This document shows positions 1-6,931 of a stretch of DNA of 64,000 bases, piece by piece. Below the pieces are notes generated by a model. The model was not told where the DNA came from, ran no database searches, and saw only the letters and a program-made list of their open reading frames with translations. A program made the position numbers and the translations under genes. The DNA is taken from contig NZ_JALHAG010000001.1 of NCBI RefSeq assembly GCF_022819085.1, positions 889,395 through 953,394 on the forward strand. The letters are read 5' to 3'. The stretch comes from Planococcus ruber. Lineage in GTDB: Bacteria > Bacillota > Bacilli > Bacillales_A > Planococcaceae. The first letter of the stretch is position 1. Each line of letters begins with the position of its first letter.

Positions 1-609
1 GGAAATGCCGGAGGAAAAGATCCATTGGCCGTTCTCGAAGCAGCTTTAAAAGCAGGCATCGATTATTTTCAATTGAGGGAGAAAGGGCCAAATGCATTAG
101 AAGGTGCGGAATTGCTGAAGTTTGCGCTCGACTGCAAGGAGCTGTGCCGGCGCTATGAAACGCCTTTCCTGATCAATGACGATCTTGAGCTAGCCAGGGC
201 CATTGATGCAGACGGCCTTCATATTGGCCAGGACGACGCACCTGCTTCAATGGTCCGCAAAATTTTGGGTGCTGAGAAACTGCTCGGTGTATCGGTCCAT
301 TCATTGGCGGAGGCAAAACACGCTGTGGAAAGCGGTGCGGATTATGTCGGAATGGGACCTGTATTCCAGACTTCCACAAAAGCCGATGCGAAAGCCCCGG
401 CTGGAGTGGCCGGCATCCAACAGGTAAAGGATGCATATCCGAAGTTGCCGATTGTCGGCATTGGGGGAATCGGCTCTGAAAATGCCGAATCGGTTTGGAA
501 GGCCGGAGCCGCTGGCGTTGCGGTCATCAGCGCGATCGCGTATGCAGAAGACGTTGCGGCGGAAGTAACAGCCTTAAGAGCTTCAGCGCTGGATGGTGTC
601 GCTAAATGA
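1..609 (+). CDS. thiE: Thiamine-phosphate synthase ThiE, 5' end cut by window
   Basis: Thiamine-phosphate synthase condenses HMP-pyrophosphate with the thiazole phosphate to give thiamine phosphate in the cytoplasm. The open frame runs from base 1 (GNAGGKDPLAVLEAALKAG), so the gene starts upstream and the TTG at 25 is not its start. Family landmarks are QLREKG, LINDDLELA, ADGLHIGQDD, YVGMGPVFQTSTK and PIVGIGGI, which place substrate and phosphate contacts of the TIM barrel. About 203 residues are present; the family is usually 210-220, so only the first strand is missing. The stop overlaps the thiW start (ATGA), so the two are translationally coupled as the end of a thiamine operon. Confidence 0.95.
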   Translation, partial: GNAGGKDPLAVLEAALKAGIDYFQLREKGPNALEGAELLKFALDCKELCRRYETPFLINDDLELARAIDADGLHIGQDDAPASMVRKILGAEKLLGVSVHSLAEAKHAVESGADYVGMGPVFQTSTKADAKAPAGVAGIQQVKDAYPKLPIVGIGGIGSENAESVWKAGAAGVAVISAIAYAEDVAAEVTALRASALDGVAK

Positions 610-1094
610 AAACGAAGAAATTGGTTATTTTAGCCATGCTTTCGGCTATCAGCGTGGCCGGATCTGCCTTTGTTTCTTTTCCTGCCGGAATTGCTCGCGC
701 TTATCCCATCCAGCATGCCGTAAATGTGGTCACGGCAGTCATCTTTGGCCCGGCTGCTGCAGTTTCAGTAGCTTTTCTCACCGCGATTGTCCGCATCATG
801 ACCGGAACGGGCTCGCTGCTCGCCTTTCCGGGAGGCATGATCGGGGCATTGCTTGCCGGCTTGCTTTATATGAAATTCGGGAAAGTATGGACGGCTGCCC
901 TCGGCGAAGTGGTGGGCACCGGCATTCTGGCCGCGCTCCTTGCCGTTCCGTACGCTAAATTTTTGATGGGTACAGAAGCAGCTGCGCTGTTCTTTATGCC
1001 GCCCTTTCTCGTATCCAGCTTATCCGGAGCTATCCTAGGTGCCGTACTTGTGCGCCGCCTCGTCTTGAACCGGGTGAAATTACCCTTATATTAA
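606..1094 (+). CDS. thiW: ThiW, S component of an ECF thiazole/thiamine-precursor transporter
   Basis: Hydrophobic 162-residue protein with about five membrane segments and no soluble domain, as expected for the substrate-binding S component of an energy-coupling-factor transporter. ThiW proteins are thought to import the thiazole precursor of thiamine; the shared EcfAA'T module is not in this window. Sequence features are a short Arg/Lys-flanked N-terminus (MKTKKLVILAMLSAISVAGS), the segment FPAGIARAYPIQHAVNVV typical of ThiW, and a basic C-terminal tail. The 4-base overlap with thiE supports a role in thiamine supply. Substrate assignment is by family and context, not by a visible motif. 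Confidence 0.87.
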   Translation: MKTKKLVILAMLSAISVAGSAFVSFPAGIARAYPIQHAVNVVTAVIFGPAAAVSVAFLTAIVRIMTGTGSLLAFPGGMIGALLAGLLYMKFGKVWTAALGEVVGTGILAALLAVPYAKFLMGTEAAALFFMPPFLVSSLSGAILGAVLVRRLVLNRVKLPLY

Positions 1095-1117
1095 AAATGT
1101 TTCATTCTTGCTACTGC

Positions 1118-1144
1118 GTTTATTCCTTCGATAAAGAGGGGAAA
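1118..1144 (+). promoter_or_regulatory. SigB-like promoter for the UPF0180-YtxH fusion gene
   Basis: GTTTAT (1118-1123), 15-base spacer, GGGAAA (1139-1144). This fits the general-stress sigma B consensus GTTTAA-N12-15-GGGWAW with one -35 mismatch. The start codon lies 52 bases after the -10 box. Confidence 0.6.
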
Positions 1145-1196
1145 TAAAAAACTATAAGCAAAAGTGAGACAAATTTGAAAAGGGAGTGGGCAAAAG

Positions 1197-2012
1197 ATGG
1201 TGAAAATTGCAGTAGAAGAACCGTTTGTATCCGTAAAAAATGCGTTAGAACAAAAAGGCTATAAAGCAGAAATGTTGACCGACAAGACGGATTCAATGGA
1301 CTATGATTGCGTAGTCGTCCGGGATCAAGAAGATTTGGCCGATTTTCACATGAATGTCCCTCTTGTGGATGCAAGAGGACGCACTTTGCATGAAATCGTC
1401 GAAGAAGTGGAAGAACGTTTAGTGCGTGCCGGAAAAATCGACAAGCCACTTTCTCAGACTGATGGCAAAGGCGGCCTCGGCAGCTCAGCATTTATTAAGG
1501 GTGCCGCGACAGGCGCCATTATCGGTGCAGCCGCCGGTCTTTTATTAACGCCAAAAAGCGGAAAAGAAATGCAGGCAGTCGTAAAAGATAAAACGGCAGG
1601 CTCTTCGCAAAAACTTTCCGATACCGCTGGCAAAACAAAAGAAAAATTGAGCGGCACCGTCGATCAAGTGAAAGACAAAGTCGGCCAAGTGAAAGAAAAA
1701 GCTTCGGGTGCGACAGATGCCACCAAAGGCAAAGTCGATGAGCTGAAAGCGAAGCGCACGGAGAAAAAAGAAGAAAAAGAATTGAAGAAGCAGGAAAAGG
1801 CCGTCATCAAAGAAGCGAAAGCTGAAGAAAAAGCGAAAAAAGAACATGAAAAAGCAGAAAAACAAGTTGAAAAAGAAGTGAAGAAAGCAGAAAAAGAAGC
1901 CAGTCAAGATAAAGGCCAAACACAGGTAGTGGAATTGGGCGATGCCGACATCACTCAAAACGATTCAGGCAGCGCAACCATTACACCGAAGAATAAAGAC
2001 GACAAAAAATAA
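1197..2012 (+). CDS. General stress protein: UPF0180 (YkuS-like) domain fused to YtxH-like segment and Lys/Glu/Ala-rich tail
   Basis: 271 residues in three parts. Residues 1-85 resemble the small UPF0180/YkuS family (MVKIAVEEPF start, then a ...CVVVRDQ... core and an HEIVEEVEERL helix). Residues 99-123 are a Gly/Ala hydrophobic stretch ending LLLTPKSGKEM, the hallmark of YtxH-type general stress proteins. Residues 125-240 are a highly charged K/E/A heptad-like region resembling LEA or apolipoprotein helices, probably coiled or disordered. Start ATG follows AGGGAGTGGG. The upstream SigB-like promoter agrees with a stress role. Function is unknown; membrane association through the YtxH segment is inferred. 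The combination of UPF0180 with YtxH in one chain is the unusual point. Confidence 0.8.
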   Translation: MVKIAVEEPFVSVKNALEQKGYKAEMLTDKTDSMDYDCVVVRDQEDLADFHMNVPLVDARGRTLHEIVEEVEERLVRAGKIDKPLSQTDGKGGLGSSAFIKGAATGAIIGAAAGLLLTPKSGKEMQAVVKDKTAGSSQKLSDTAGKTKEKLSGTVDQVKDKVGQVKEKASGATDATKGKVDELKAKRTEKKEEKELKKQEKAVIKEAKAEEKAKKEHEKAEKQVEKEVKKAEKEASQDKGQTQVVELGDADITQNDSGSATITPKNKDDKK

Positions 2013-2017
2013 GAAAA

Positions 2018-2057
2018 AGAGCGGAGGGCCAATCAATATTGGCCCTCCGCTCTCTTA
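2018..2057 (+). terminator. Intrinsic terminator-like hairpin
   Basis: A 16-bp perfect stem begins AGAGCGGAGGGCCAAT (2018-2033), with loop CAAT. The following T-run is weak (TCTCTTATTG). Confidence 0.7.
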
Positions 2058-2060
2058 TTG

Positions 2061-2150
2061 AGTTGAGAATGTAATTACTCTCAACTTTCTATGAAATACT
2101 CCCAACTTCCACCCGAATACTCTCGACTTCATATAAAATACTCCCAACTA
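2061..2150. repeat. 21-bp tandem repeat array, four direct copies plus one inverted copy
   Basis: Copies of TACTCYCRACTT begin at 2076, 2097, 2118 and 2139, exactly 21 bases apart. An inverted copy (AGTTGAGAATGTA) lies at 2061-2073 and can pair with the first direct copy. The last copy forms the final codons of the NERD gene (SWEYFI stop), and the array stays in that frame beyond the stop as degenerate SREYSGG / SWEYFIE units. Confidence 0.85.
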
Positions 2151-3124
2151 GTTTCAAAAATGTATTTCGCATCTTTATAAGAACCGATTTTCTTCATTTT
2201 CATGCTTATTAACAGTCGGCTAGCTAAACGATGATCCTCTATTTGCAAAATCTCCCGACATTTTTTATTCGTCAGCGGTTCGCCGGTCAGCATTATCCAG
2301 TCTTTGAGTGTGCGAATGTGGGCATCTTTGTTTGAAACGCCGCAACTCGGACAGACCCATGTCCCGTACTTGCGTTTCATGCCAATGCGGCTGCAAGGCT
2401 CACACCAGACGCCACGCTGCATCGCTTCGACAGGAAAAGCGGAATTCGCGCAGATCGGCTCGTGTGCGTAAGGAGAATGGGCCGCTGCCAGTTCAGTAGC
2501 GAGCTTCTCCATATCACTCAAATTCATGATTTCTTTTTCAGGCTGCAGTTTTCGTAAAAACATCGGCAGCTGATTTGAAAACAGCGCGATTTGCTCTCTC
2601 GGCAAGTTTTCGGGCATCTGTTTCGTGTATGAAAATACAAGCACGGAACGAATCGGTAAAAAATACGCCCGAGAAGAAAGCCATTCTTCGAGCAGCCATT
2701 CGTTTGTCGCCATTTGTTCAATGGGACTTTTGCGTCCGGTGACGGAGCCGTCTTCTTTCGTTTGGATGAGCTGCGGAGGCGATTGTTTAAAGAACAGGCG
2801 GCCGGACATATTCTTCACTTCAAACACATATACACACCAAGGAGTGATCAACAACGAATCCAACTGGAAAGGGAGGACGGATTTCAACGAAACATCATGT
2901 AAAATAAGATGCGGAAAATCGATTTTGCTCATCGAAAAATACGCATCGAATCGCCTTTCCCCGCTGATTCCGGATTCGGCATTCCATAAATCATTTTTCG
3001 CCAACACAACCGATGGATGGGTTTTCGGCAATCGCCTCAACAGTATTTCTGCACGTTCTTTATCAACATTCTCATTCCTCGTTTTCCATAGCACAAGCAT
3101 CCCCGCTTTTTTAACTAAAACCAT
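2129..3124 (-). CDS. NERD-domain (nuclease-related) protein with C-terminal zinc ribbon
   Basis: 331 residues. The central part matches the NERD domain: GERRFDAYF, then the PD-(D/E)XK-like core with Asp in FQLDSLLITPWCVYVFEVKN (D...EVK) and a downstream SPIEQM segment. This suggests a DNase fold with plausible catalytic residues. The C-terminal part carries CEPC...CPSC (residues about 241-261), a zinc ribbon, followed by a short helical region that may be winged-helix-like. No signal peptide. NERD proteins are widespread and mostly uncharacterised, so the biological role is unknown. The gene stands alone. Its 3' end is built from a copy of the 21-bp repeat, so the last residues (SWEYFI) may be repeat-derived rather than ancestral. 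Confidence 0.82.
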   Translation of the reverse strand: MVLVKKAGMLVLWKTRNENVDKERAEILLRRLPKTHPSVVLAKNDLWNAESGISGERRFDAYFSMSKIDFPHLILHDVSLKSVLPFQLDSLLITPWCVYVFEVKNMSGRLFFKQSPPQLIQTKEDGSVTGRKSPIEQMATNEWLLEEWLSSRAYFLPIRSVLVFSYTKQMPENLPREQIALFSNQLPMFLRKLQPEKEIMNLSDMEKLATELAAAHSPYAHEPICANSAFPVEAMQRGVWCEPCSRIGMKRKYGTWVCPSCGVSNKDAHIRTLKDWIMLTGEPLTNKKCREILQIEDHRLASRLLISMKMKKIGSYKDAKYIFETSWEYFI

Positions 3125-3210
3125 AGCACGTCCGCAAATTCAAAAATATACTTCCTTTCATAATAAATATTTGAAGCGCTAAAACGCAGCAAATCTCGAA
3201 TTTGAAAAAT

Positions 3211-3242
3211 AAAAACTGCCCAAGCCAAAGCCTGGACAGTTA
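3211..3242 (-). terminator. Intrinsic terminator of the Atg22-type MFS gene
   Basis: On the minus strand AACTGTCCAGGC pairs with GCTTGGGCAGTT (two mismatches), followed by TTTTTATTTTTC. Confidence 0.75.
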
Positions 3243-3249
3243 AAATGAT

Positions 3250-4527
3250 TTATTCAGGCGCGACTTCATCAACCGGCGCATGCGGTTTCGGTTCCGGGAC
3301 GCGTGACAGGATAATCAGGCCGATGATGAACAGAACCACCAGGCTGAAGACGCCCATGCTTGAATTCCCGGTCACTTGGGAAGTGACGGCTACAAGCAAG
3401 GGGCCGAGAATCGCTGCAAATTTCCCGAAGATATTGTAGAAGCCGAAAAATTCGTTGGAATTCTCTTTTGGCACGAGCTTGCCGAAATACGAACGGCTAA
3501 GTGCCTGGATACCGCCTTGGCTCGTTGCAACGAGCATGGCGAGAATCCAGAAATCGGTGATCGTTTCCAGGAAAAAGGCGTAAATGCAGACGACGATGTA
3601 AACGCAGATGCCCACATAAAGCATTTTTTTGCCGGTAAACCGCTCCGACAAGCGGCCGTACAAAATAGCAAACGGTGCCGCTACAACTTGCGTGGCGAAA
3701 AGTACAATCAGCAAACTGGTCGAGCTCAAGCCGAGATCGGTGCCGTACGCCGTCGACATGGAAATGATGGTGCCGACGCCGTCGATATAAAAGAAATACG
3801 CAATCAGGAATAAAAACAGCGCGCGGTATTGGCGAATTTCCCGGACCGTCTTCCCAAGGCGTTTAAAGCTCTGGGCAACCGGGCTTGGTTCCCGTTCAAT
3901 ATAATAGCGCTGATGGACATTCCGAAGCAGCGGAATGGAGAACACAATCCACCAAACAGCGGTGATCAAAAAGGCGATGCGGCTGGCATTGATGACGGAA
4001 ACCGGAATCACTTCATTCGTTGCAAGCAAAATGACGGCGATGGATAAGATAAACGGAATCGTCGAACCGATATAGCCAAGTCCGTAGCCGAATGCCGAGA
4101 CGTTATTCATGCGCTTTTCGGTCGTCACGTCCACAATAAATGCATCATAGAACAAGTTGGAGCCAGTAGCCCCGAGTGCGGCAAAAGTATAGCAAATGAG
4201 CAGCAGCAGCCAATTGTCGCTTGGAATAAACGCGAGCATGGCAGTTGAAACGGTGCCAAGCAGGAAAAATCCGGTGAAGAATTTCTTTTTCATGCCTTCG
4301 TAATCGGCAATCGTCCCCATGATTGGCCCGATCATCGCTAGGATAAACGTGAAGATAGCGATCGTATAGCCTAAATAAGCTGTAGAATCCGATAAGCTGA
4401 CTCCCGCTTCAGTGGCGGCGGACTTGTAGAACAGCGGAAAAACAGCAGTGGTGATGATAATGGAGTAAGCTGAATTTCCCCAGTCATAGAACGCCCAACT
4501 CTTTTCTTCCTTTGTGAACTTTTTCAT
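3250..4527 (-). CDS. MFS transporter of the Atg22/UMF1 type
   Basis: 425 residues with about twelve membrane segments. It begins [28 protein letters not shown] followed by [10 protein letters not shown] is the signature of the vacuole effluxer Atg22-like (UMF1) family. MFS features include [14 protein letters not shown] after TM3 and [12 protein letters not shown] in the central loop. The start was placed at 4527 rather than 4617 because AAAGGGG lies 8 bases before this ATG and the 30 extra residues are polar and unlike the family. Bacterial members are generally annotated only as MFS transporters. The substrate is unknown; eukaryotic Atg22 exports amino acids from the vacuole. Single-gene unit with its own terminator. 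Confidence 0.85.
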   Translation of the reverse strand: MKKFTKEEKSWAFYDWGNSAYSIIITTAVFPLFYKSAATEAGVSLSDSTAYLGYTIAIFTFILAMIGPIMGTIADYEGMKKKFFTGFFLLGTVSTAMLAFIPSDNWLLLLICYTFAALGATGSNLFYDAFIVDVTTEKRMNNVSAFGYGLGYIGSTIPFILSIAVILLATNEVIPVSVINASRIAFLITAVWWIVFSIPLLRNVHQRYYIEREPSPVAQSFKRLGKTVREIRQYRALFLFLIAYFFYIDGVGTIISMSTAYGTDLGLSSTSLLIVLFATQVVAAPFAILYGRLSERFTGKKMLYVGICVYIVVCIYAFFLETITDFWILAMLVATSQGGIQALSRSYFGKLVPKENSNEFFGFYNIFGKFAAILGPLLVAVTSQVTGNSSMGVFSLVVLFIIGLIILSRVPEPKPHAPVDEVAPE

Positions 4528-4729
4528 CTCTCTATCCCCTTTGTCTTTATCCCCCATACTAACTGTAGATAAATTCATTGTACAAGAACCCTTGGAAGAA
4601 AACTGCATCATTTTCAATATTCACTGAAATTTTACATAATTAAATCTAAGCTGACAAAAAATCACTTGTTTGAGAAGGGGCTTTCTTTTCAGTACACTAA
4701 AGGGTGGAAGAGAAAAGGAAGGTGCAGTT

Positions 4730-5497
4730 TTGAAATTTATTTCATGGAATGTCAACGGCTTGCGAGCCGTAATGAAAAAAGGGTTTATGGATTTCTTCAA
4801 GGAAGTGGACGCCGATGTCTTTTGCCTGCAGGAAATCAAATTGCAGGAAGGGCAGATTGAAATGGATCTTCCCGGTTACTATAAATATTGGAATTATGCG
4901 GAGAAAAAAGGCTATTCGGGTACGGCTATTTTCACCAAACAACAGCCGCTCTCTGTAAACTATGGGTTGGGAATAGCGGAGCATGACACAGAAGGGCGCG
5001 CCATCACCTTAGAATATGAAGACTATTATATTGTGACCATATACACGCCGAATTCCCAGCACGGCCTGCTTCGATTAGACTATCGTTTGCGCTGGGAAGA
5101 TGCGCTTCTTTCCTATATAAAAAAACTGGATCAGCAGAAGCCGGTCATTCTTTGCGGAGATTTAAATGTGGCCCACGAAGAAATCGATTTGAAGAATCCG
5201 AAAGCCAATCGGAAAAATTCAGGCTTTACCCCTGAAGAACGCGGGAAGATGACGGAGTTTCTAGGAAGCGGCTTTATCGATACATTCCGCTATTTTTACC
5301 CGAAGCAAAGCGGCAGCTACTCTTGGTGGTCGTACCGTTCGAATTGCCGGGAGAAGAATGTCGGATGGCGCATCGACTATTTCATTGCGTCTGCGCGCTT
5401 GGCCATAAATTTTAAGGGTGCCAAAATACATAAAGACATATGGGGATCGGACCATTGTCCGGTGGAATTAACTCTCAAAAATTTAATAGAAAAATAA
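4730..5497 (+). CDS. exoA: Exodeoxyribonuclease III / AP endonuclease
   Basis: 255 residues of the exonuclease III (Xth/ExoA) family, which cleaves 5' to abasic sites and removes 3' blocks in base excision repair. Motifs: FISWNVNGLRA with the Asn near the N-terminus, FCLQEIKLQ (metal-ligand Glu), YTPNSQ, CGDLNVAHEEIDL (Asp-x-Asn), YSWWSYR, and GWRIDYFIAS...GSDHCPVEL (Asp-His catalytic end). Start chosen as TTG 4730 because AGGAAGG sits 8 bases upstream and the family begins with this segment; the upstream ATG at 4670 would add 20 unrelated residues. No partner gene is adjacent. Confidence 0.95.
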   Translation: MKFISWNVNGLRAVMKKGFMDFFKEVDADVFCLQEIKLQEGQIEMDLPGYYKYWNYAEKKGYSGTAIFTKQQPLSVNYGLGIAEHDTEGRAITLEYEDYYIVTIYTPNSQHGLLRLDYRLRWEDALLSYIKKLDQQKPVILCGDLNVAHEEIDLKNPKANRKNSGFTPEERGKMTEFLGSGFIDTFRYFYPKQSGSYSWWSYRSNCREKNVGWRIDYFIASARLAINFKGAKIHKDIWGSDHCPVELTLKNLIEK

Positions 5498-5506
5498 TCC
5501 ATAAAA

Positions 5507-5532
5507 GTTTTAAATAAACTCCTAACGGGAAT
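5507..5532 (+). promoter_or_regulatory. SigB-like promoter of the surface-protein operon
   Basis: GTTTTA (5507-5512), 14-base spacer, GGGAAT (5527-5532). One mismatch to GTTTAA, with the -10 matching GGGWAW. It lies 52 bases before the TTG start at 5585. Confidence 0.5.
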
Positions 5533-5566
5533 CAAATAATCATCATGTGAATTATTTGATAATTCG
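5531..5566. promoter_or_regulatory. Overlapping palindromes upstream of the surface operon
   Basis: ATCAAATAAT (5531-5540) is repeated inverted as ATTATTTGAT (5551-5560). The right arm also belongs to GAATTAT-TTG-ATAATTC (5550-5566). No T-run follows, so this looks more like an operator or 5' UTR hairpin than a terminator. The regulator is unknown. Confidence 0.5.
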
Positions 5567-5584
5567 CGCTAAGGAGGTGAAAAC

Positions 5585-6904
5585 TTGAAAAAGGGAATCT
5601 GTACTTTTGTCATGGGTGCCTGTTTAGTAGCCTTATCGCCGTTCGCCGCACATGCGGATGAATTGGAAAAACCCGAAGAAAAGCCTGCAGGATTGATTAG
5701 CAGCACATTGAACGCGGTTGGAAATGTCACGGGGCAAGCAGCTGAGTCGACAGGTTCGATCTTAAAAGAAACTGTGGGCAGCGTTGATAAGACGGTTAAA
5801 GGCACGCTTGAATTTACTGGCGGGACTTTAAAGAAAACCGCTGATCCTGTAGGAAATAAAATCATCACTTCAACGTTGAAAGATACAGGGAAGCTAGTGG
5901 AAAAAGCGGTTGGCAATACAACTCCGATAGCGAAAACTACTGTGAAAGAAGTGACGAATACTACGGAAAAAACGACTTCCGAAGTATTTAAAGCAGTCGA
6001 TCAGACGGTCAATAATCTGCCGGAAGTTCCAGTAGTAACGCCTGTCGTGAAAGAAGTGAATAAAACCGTAACGAAAGTGACTTCAGGTGTTCAGAAAACA
6101 GTCGAAAAGACAAATGACGCGGTCAATGGGACAGTGGAAGCGGTAACGGATACAGCAGAAAAAACAGTCGGCAGCACAACGGAAGTTATTGATAAAGCAG
6201 CCGATTTGCCGTATCAGGAAGAAAAAACGCCAGCTATGCCGGCTCCGGAAAAGGGTGAGCAAGCTGCACCGGCTCCAGTTGGAAATCCGGTAACTGATCC
6301 GTCTCCAGAACCGTCAATTCCTGTCGTCGACATGCCTGCAGTAATTGAAAAACCAGTCGTAGAAGAAACTGTAGAAACTCCAACCCCAGCGGTTAATGAA
6401 CCAACTAAAGTTCCGGTCGAGTCGATGAAGCCAAGTATCGAAGAAGCAACAGCAGGGGCACAAGAAGAAACGCCGGTTTTAGAAAGTGAAAACGGCCTTA
6501 CTCCTTTAGCCGCACGCGAAGCTGATATTGACGCGACTCCAGAAGCTATAGTCTTCGTTGGTGAATTGGCAGAAGGGAAAAAAGAAGCGGCGGCAAGTGA
6601 AGAAAATAAAGCTGCTGAAGCTTCCGACAAGATGAAACTGCCGGTTTATCCGGAAGACCAAGACTCGGGGCGTTCGGTAGCGACCGTCCCAGCATCGTCA
6701 AGTTCTTCTTCATCTATGTCTGCTTCAAATTCTTTTGCCGGGCATCATGCGGATCTAGGTTTAGGCACCTTATCGGATGCGGAAGTTTTTAAGGCATCTA
6801 CCGAAAAGCTATGGTACCACAAGAACAGCTATGCGATTATCCAATGGATTCACACCCCATTAAGGAAACCGCCCATTCATACTCCTTTTTTATATGTGAT
6901 TTAA
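5585..6904 (+). CDS. Secreted Thr/Val/Lys-rich coiled protein, first gene of the surface operon
   Basis: 439 residues. It starts with a signal peptide (MKKGICTFVMGACLVALSPFAAHADE, cleavage after AHA). Residues about 30-210 repeat amphipathic 11-mer-like units of the kind VxKTVxxVTxxVxKT, similar to LEA or apolipoprotein helices. Residues 215-330 are Pro/Glu-rich, and a Ser run (around residues 370-385) follows. It lacks an LPXTG signal. The C-terminus ends in an aromatic, proline-rich tail (KNSYAIIQWIHTPLRKPP...) unlike the rest. The TTG start has a strong AAGGAGGTG 7 bases upstream. The LPXTG gene follows after 27 bases and the sortase after that, so the three probably act together at the cell wall. 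Function unknown. Confidence 0.8.
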   Translation: MKKGICTFVMGACLVALSPFAAHADELEKPEEKPAGLISSTLNAVGNVTGQAAESTGSILKETVGSVDKTVKGTLEFTGGTLKKTADPVGNKIITSTLKDTGKLVEKAVGNTTPIAKTTVKEVTNTTEKTTSEVFKAVDQTVNNLPEVPVVTPVVKEVNKTVTKVTSGVQKTVEKTNDAVNGTVEAVTDTAEKTVGSTTEVIDKAADLPYQEEKTPAMPAPEKGEQAAPAPVGNPVTDPSPEPSIPVVDMPAVIEKPVVEETVETPTPAVNEPTKVPVESMKPSIEEATAGAQEETPVLESENGLTPLAAREADIDATPEAIVFVGELAEGKKEAAASEENKAAEASDKMKLPVYPEDQDSGRSVATVPASSSSSSSMSASNSFAGHHADLGLGTLSDAEVFKASTEKLWYHKNSYAIIQWIHTPLRKPPIHTPFLYVI

Positions 6905-6931
6905 ATCATCATAAAAAAGGAGAGGGAATTA

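Noticed and set aside
1545-1958. Phe-rich 137-aa ORF on the minus strand
   Set aside because: Antisense of the Lys/Glu-rich tail (AAA/GAA codons read as TTT/TTC). No ribosome site; composition artefact.
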